The notes under the pieces: model-generated
What the model was told of the DNA's origin: nothing
Seen by the model: only the letters and a program-made list of their open reading frames with translations
Databases searched by the model: none
In this document: positions 6,591 through 9,602 of the stretch, piece by piece
How positions within the stretch are numbered: the first letter of the stretch is position 1
Layout: each line of letters opens with the position of its first letter
Program-made: the position numbers and the translations under genes
Assembly: GCA_033720735.1 (NCBI GenBank)
Contig: JAWWBX010000159.1
Span: 1 to 9,602, forward strand
Direction of reading: 5' to 3'
DNA: 9,602 bases
From: B8-G4 sp033720735
GTDB lineage: Bacteria; Bacteroidota; Bacteroidia; Chitinophagales; Saprospiraceae

Positions 6591-6615
6591 CCAGGACCGA
6601 ACAAATACTACTATC

Positions 6616-7866
6616 GTGCGACAACTCCTGATCTCTGGTCTCTGGTTATGGTCCGTAACATGTGCCGCGGCAACCCTGACCGTGTGTCCGGCCTGCCCGC
6701 TCGGGTCGATCACTGCCGCGATCGCGCAGGCATCCGCCGGTGATACGATCATCGTGCAGGCGGGCACTTACCGCGAAGGCAATATTGTCATTGACAAGCC
6801 CGTCACTCTCATCGGAGATGGTTTCCCGGTTCTGGATGGACTGGGAGACACTGAAGTGCTGACCATCGTCGCGCATGATGTCACCGTGCGGGGACTTCAG
6901 GTGCAGAATGTCGGCACCAGCTATCTCGAAGATCGCGCCGGCATTCGGGTGCGCCGCAGCAAACGTTTTGCCATCATCGGCAATCGCCTTGAGAACACGT
7001 TCTTCGGGATCTATCTCGAGCACGCTTCCGATGGCGAAGTACGCGATAATGCCGTGCGGGGTCTCGCGGTCAACGAGATGTCGTCCGGCAACGCCATTCA
7101 CCTCTGGTACTGCAAGAATGTCCGGGTGATTGACAATGAGGTCAGCGGCCATCGCGACGGCATTTACTTCGAGTTTGTAGACAATTCCTTCATTTCGGGC
7201 AATGTGAGCGCGGACAACCTCAGGTACGGCCTGCACTTCATGTTCTCCAATGATGATGTCTATGTCCACAACACCTTCCGGCGCAACGGTGCCGGCGTGG
7301 CGGTCATGTTCTCGCGGGAGATCGACATGTACGACAACATCTTCGAATACAACTGGGGAAAGTCATCCTATGGCCTGCTGCTCAAGGAGATCTATGATGC
7401 CGAGATCGAGCGCAATGTTTTTCACGGCAACAGCATCGGGATCCTGGTCGAGGGCTCGACGCGGATCAACTACCGGCACAACGAATTCAGCCGGAATGGA
7501 TGGGCGATCAAGATCTCAGGGGGATGTCTGGACAATGTGGTCACGAACAACAACTTTGTGACCAACACCTTCGACCTCTCCATCAGCAGCAATGTCAACA
7601 ACAACAGCTTTGACGGCAACTACTGGAGTGCGTATCACGGCTATGACCTCGACCGGGATGGCATCGGTGACGTTCCCTACCGGCCCGTCAAGTTGTTCAA
7701 TTTCATTGTCAATCGTACGCCGGAAGCCATCGTGTTGCTGCGAAGCCTGTTCATTGACCTGGTCAATTTTTCGGAAAAGGTGAGCCCGGTCTTTACACCA
7801 AAGAATGTGGTGGACGCCCGACCACACCTGACTCCGTTTGAAACGCGCAAGACCACCGGAGACTAA
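6616..7866 (+). CDS. nosD: NosD periplasmic copper-site assembly protein
   Basis: NosD is a periplasmic beta-helix protein that works with the NosFY ABC transporter in maturing the CuZ centre of NosZ. The GTG at 6616 is the best start: it begins a Sec signal peptide (MRQLLISGLWLWSVTCAAA) and yields 416 residues, near the usual family length. In-frame upstream sequence lies over the FAS1 gene in another frame and is not protein-like. After the signal comes CPACP (24-28), then parallel beta-helix (CASH/NosD) repeats from about 45 to 340 with many N-x-F/V turns, and the family C-terminal motif NYWSAYHGYD...DGIGDVPYRP (335-357). It begins 25 nt after the FAS1 stop and ends 18 nt before nosF. No Shine-Dalgarno sequence is present. 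Confidence 0.95.
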   Translation: MRQLLISGLWLWSVTCAAATLTVCPACPLGSITAAIAQASAGDTIIVQAGTYREGNIVIDKPVTLIGDGFPVLDGLGDTEVLTIVAHDVTVRGLQVQNVGTSYLEDRAGIRVRRSKRFAIIGNRLENTFFGIYLEHASDGEVRDNAVRGLAVNEMSSGNAIHLWYCKNVRVIDNEVSGHRDGIYFEFVDNSFISGNVSADNLRYGLHFMFSNDDVYVHNTFRRNGAGVAVMFSREIDMYDNIFEYNWGKSSYGLLLKEIYDAEIERNVFHGNSIGILVEGSTRINYRHNEFSRNGWAIKISGGCLDNVVTNNNFVTNTFDLSISSNVNNNSFDGNYWSAYHGYDLDRDGIGDVPYRPVKLFNFIVNRTPEAIVLLRSLFIDLVNFSEKVSPVFTPKNVVDARPHLTPFETRKTTGD

Positions 7867-7884
7867 ACACAACTGCTTGAGACC

Positions 7885-8610
7885 GTGATCGAGATCAAAC
7901 AACTACACAAATCATTCGGACGCAACCATGTGTTGCGCGGCATCGACCTCGAACTGGGTCATTCGGGCATCACTGCCGTGCTGGGGCCTAACGCCTCGGG
8001 CAAGACGACGCTCATCAAGAGCATCCTCGGCATGGTGATCCCCGACAGCGGGTCTATCCTGATCGACGGCAAGTCCGTTTGGGGCGAATGGCAGTATCGC
8101 GACCAGATCGACTACCTGCCTCAGATCGCGCGGTTTCCGGAAAACCTGCGGGTGCGCGAGCTGCTGGACATGCTGAAGTCACTCCGAATCCGCCGCGCAC
8201 GAGAACAGGACCTGATCGACTATTTCGACATCCGCGATACGCTCGACCAGCGCCTGGGCCATCTTTCGGGTGGTACCCGGCAAAAGGTCAACCTGGTCGC
8301 AGCCTTCATGTATGACAATCCGCTGATGATCCTCGACGAACCATCGGCAGGTCTTGACCCGCTGGCCATCCAGCGTCTCAAGTCGGTCATTTTCCGGGAG
8401 AAAGGCAACGGTAAACAGATCCTGATCACCACTCACATCATGAGCCTGGTGGAGGAACTCGCCGATGAGGTGGTCTTCCTGCTGGAGGGAAGGATCCATT
8501 TCCGGGGAACACTGTCACGCCTCCGCGCGCTGTACGGAGAAGAAGACGTCGAAGCGTGCATCGCCCGCATGCTGGACCAGAATCAACCAAAAATCCAGGT
8601 AGAAGCATGA
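7885..8610 (+). CDS. nosF: NosF ABC transporter ATPase
   Basis: This is the cytoplasmic ATP-binding subunit of the NosDFY copper-site maturation machine. The 241-residue protein has Walker A GPNASGKTT (34-42), Q-loop Q80, signature LSGGT (127-131), Walker B LMILDE (147-152), D-loop SAGLD (154-158) and switch histidine H184 in ITTH, all intact. The start is a GTG at 7885, giving MIEIKQLHKSF, the usual first strand of an ABC ATPase. The stop overlaps the nosY start by 4 nt (ATGA), as expected for subunits of one transporter. The exact cargo (sulfur or copper species) is still debated for the family. Confidence 0.96.
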   Translation: MIEIKQLHKSFGRNHVLRGIDLELGHSGITAVLGPNASGKTTLIKSILGMVIPDSGSILIDGKSVWGEWQYRDQIDYLPQIARFPENLRVRELLDMLKSLRIRRAREQDLIDYFDIRDTLDQRLGHLSGGTRQKVNLVAAFMYDNPLMILDEPSAGLDPLAIQRLKSVIFREKGNGKQILITTHIMSLVEELADEVVFLLEGRIHFRGTLSRLRALYGEEDVEACIARMLDQNQPKIQVEA

Positions 8611-9389
8611 TCAAGATCCTCAAATACAGTTTCACCGACCTCACCCGCAGCCGGTGGATCTACCTATACTTCGGGTTTTATCTGGTGCTCACCCTGGCCC
8701 TCTTCTGGCTCAGCAGCAATCTGGCCAATGTGATCCTCAGTCTGATGAACGTGATCCTGGTGCTGGTCCCACTGGTCGCTACGTTGTTTGGCGTCACCTA
8801 CTATTATCATACCCGCGAGTTTACGGAGCTGTTGCTTGCACAGCCAGTGCGTCGTCGCTGGATCTTTCTCGGCCAGTACCTCGGACTGGGTGGGTCTTTA
8901 TCCCTCAGTCTGCTGCTGGGTGTCGGCGTGCCCTTCTTGTTTCAGGGGATTATCGGCTCGGATCAGTTTACCAACTACCTGACCCTGCTCGGAACCGGGA
9001 TGGTCCTCTCGTTCATCTTTGCGGCGCTTGCCATGCTGATCGCCCTTCGCAACGACAACCGCATCAGGGGTTTCGGGTTGGCGGTGCTCGTCTGGCTGTT
9101 CTTTGCGGTAATCTACGATGGTATCTTCCTGGTGTTGCTCGCGACCTTCAGCGACTACCCCCTGGAAAAGTTTGCCATGATCGCTTCGATGGCCAATCCG
9201 ATAGACCTGTCAAGGATCCTGATCACGTTGCAGCTCGACATTGCCGCCTTGATGGGTTATACGGGCGCGGTGATTCAGAAACTGCTCGGCAGTACTCCCG
9301 GCATCTTGCTCGCCTGTTCGATCCTGATCGCGTGGATCGTGGTGCCTGTCGGTGTCTTGCAGCGCGTCGCCCGCAAGAAGGACTTTTGA
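8607..9389 (+). CDS. nosY: NosY ABC transporter permease
   Basis: This is the membrane subunit that pairs with NosF. The 260-residue protein has about six transmembrane helices (near 17-35, 45-65, 92-115, 125-147, 155-180 and 232-252). A cytoplasmic coupling region YYHTREFTELLLAQPVRRR (66-84) and the motif ANPIDLSRIL (196-205) followed by MGYTGA are typical of NosY. The ATG at 8607 overlaps the nosF stop; an in-frame upstream start would lie inside nosF and is rejected. The protein ends in a basic cytoplasmic tail RVARKKDF. It is the last nos gene here, and no clear intrinsic terminator with a T-run follows before the tRNA region. Confidence 0.95.
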   Translation: MIKILKYSFTDLTRSRWIYLYFGFYLVLTLALFWLSSNLANVILSLMNVILVLVPLVATLFGVTYYYHTREFTELLLAQPVRRRWIFLGQYLGLGGSLSLSLLLGVGVPFLFQGIIGSDQFTNYLTLLGTGMVLSFIFAALAMLIALRNDNRIRGFGLAVLVWLFFAVIYDGIFLVLLATFSDYPLEKFAMIASMANPIDLSRILITLQLDIAALMGYTGAVIQKLLGSTPGILLACSILIAWIVVPVGVLQRVARKKDF

Positions 9390-9429
9390 CAAGCCGAAAT
9401 TTGTATCTGCTCAAAGGCTCCTGTCCTCC

Positions 9430-9447
9430 AGATTTCAGCAGAAATTT
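9430..9447. other. AT-rich hairpin downstream of nosY
   Basis: AGATTTC (9430-9436) and GAAATTT (9441-9447) form a 7-bp stem (one G-T pair) with a 4-nt loop AGCA. It lies 41 nt after the nosY stop. No T-run follows on either strand, so a terminator role is doubtful. The right arm is also the beginning of the 30-nt repeat. Confidence 0.35.
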
Positions 9448-9470
9448 GAGCGGGAAACGGGGATCGAACC
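9441..9470. repeat. 30-nt direct repeat, copy 1 (tRNA 3'-end scar)
   Basis: This stretch is identical over 30 nt to 9553-9582, 112 nt further on. On the minus strand it covers the T-loop, the 3' T-stem strand, the acceptor strand and discriminator of a tRNA-Gly, plus 8 nt beyond the tRNA end. That extent is typical of attachment sites of tyrosine integrases that use tRNA 3' ends, but a simple local duplication would look the same. Confidence 0.85.
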
Positions 9471-9507
9471 TCCCGACGCTGCGGTTGGGACACCGCGCGA
9501 CCCGTCG
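9449..9507 (-). pseudogene. tRNA-derived remnant (3' end of tRNA-Gly only)
   Basis: Starting at the discriminator complement (9449) and reading leftwards on the minus strand, the acceptor strand TTCCCGC, CCCGT and the T-loop TTCGATC are intact. The matching 5' T-stem strand is disrupted and no GCGGGAA 5' acceptor strand follows, so no cloverleaf forms. The distal part instead folds as nested stems: CGACG/CGTCG (9474-9478 with 9503-9507) around GCGGT/ACCGC (9481-9485 with 9492-9496). It is probably a non-functional fragment left by recombination at the neighbouring tRNA gene. A structural RNA or transcript-end role for the nested stems is possible. Confidence 0.55.
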
Positions 9508-9552
9508 CTCATTCTATCTTCGCACAAGCTCTCGAAAAACCAGACTTCGTCG

Positions 9553-9582
9553 GAAATTTGAGCGGGAAACGGGGATCGAACC
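9553..9582. repeat. 30-nt direct repeat, copy 2 (in intact tRNA)
   Basis: This is the second perfect copy of the 30-nt sequence at 9441-9470. It includes the 3' end of the tRNA-Gly(CCC) gene and 8 nt downstream of it, and would be the native tRNA-side copy. Confidence 0.85.
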
Positions 9583-9602
9583 CGCGACCCTCAGCTTGGG
9601 AA
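9561..9602 (-). tRNA. tRNA-Gly (anticodon CCC), 3' half, cut by window edge
   Basis: Read on the minus strand from the edge: anticodon loop TTCCCAA (9596-9602, anticodon CCC), 3' anticodon stem GCTGA (9591-9595), variable loop GGGTC (9586-9590), T-stem GCGGG/CCCGT (9581-9585 with 9569-9573, one G-T pair) around T-loop TTCGATC (9574-9580), 3' acceptor strand TTCCCGC (9562-9568) and discriminator T at 9561. The acceptor strand and discriminator fit tRNA-Gly (5' strand GCGGGAA expected outside the window). CCA is not encoded. The 5' half lies beyond the window. Confidence 0.88.

Noticed and set aside
6295..6615. Extended start of NosD inside the FAS1 gene
   Set aside because: The translation is Ser/Arg/Cys-rich out-of-frame FAS1 sequence; a proper signal peptide begins at the GTG at 6616.
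7885..7898. FNR-like dyad GTGAT-N4-ATCAA at the start of nosF
   Set aside because: It is the coding sequence of the first residues (MIEIK), inside an operon with only 18 nt before it; most likely chance.
9390..9448. Intrinsic terminator after nosY
   Set aside because: A short AT-rich hairpin is present (9430-9447) but no T-run follows on either strand.
9352..9561. Plus-strand 69-codon frame over the end of nosY and the tRNA region
   Set aside because: It contains the GIEP-type string commonly produced by reading tRNA genes antisense; no independent support.

Overview
The window holds most of a clade II ("atypical") nitrous oxide reductase locus. A divergent cytochrome c / membrane protein pair and two CBS-domain genes lie on one side, and a tRNA gene lies on the other. 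Three points suggest a Bacteroidota-like (FCB group) bacterium, although no phylogenetic marker was analysed: the NosZ is made with a lipoprotein (Sec) signal instead of a twin-arginine one; start codons lack recognisable Shine-Dalgarno sequences and tend to have A-rich leaders; and one promoter fits the Bacteroidota consensus (TTTG, then TAnnTTTG). Base composition is moderately GC-rich throughout, with no obvious compositional break.

Layout. Minus strand, positions 1-2641, read right to left: a lipoprotein monohaem cytochrome c (2171-2641); 3 nt later a 411-residue polytopic membrane protein resembling haem-copper oxidase subunit I or NnrS-type haem proteins (932-2167); a 118-nt gap with a promoter-like element and an FNR-type dyad; then two paralogous CBS-pair proteins overlapping by 8 nt (361-813, and 1-368, which runs off the window). 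A divergent intergenic region (2642-2900) separates this arm from the plus-strand nos operon: nosZ (2901-4883), a strong hairpin, a NosB-like membrane protein (4980-5621), nosL (5554-6012), a fasciclin-domain (FAS1) protein (6009-6590), nosD (6616-7866), nosF (7885-8610) and nosY (8607-9389). The last part contains a tRNA-derived remnant and the 3' half of a tRNA-Gly(CCC) gene on the minus strand, which share a perfect 30-nt direct repeat.

How the genes work together. NosZ reduces N2O to N2 at its CuZ site, with electrons entering through CuA. All seven CuZ histidines and the CuA ligand set are visible. NosL is a copper-binding lipoprotein thought to deliver Cu to NosZ. NosD, NosF and NosY form the membrane/periplasmic ABC-type machine needed for CuZ maturation. 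No NosR or NosX is present in the window, so electron supply must come from elsewhere. The divergently encoded cytochrome c lipoprotein is the obvious candidate donor, and the His-rich 411-residue membrane protein may pass electrons to it (inference). Cytochrome c, NosZ and NosL carry clear lipobox cysteines, so the N2O-reducing apparatus is probably membrane-tethered.

The least explained parts are the FAS1 gene inside the operon, the haem-copper-oxidase-like protein that lacks a recognisable CuB site, the 68-nt overlap between the NosB-like gene and nosL, the hairpin after nosZ, and the tRNA-end repeat, which may mark an integration scar. The core of the locus is a known system. I do not see a wholly new one, but these points deserve a check.
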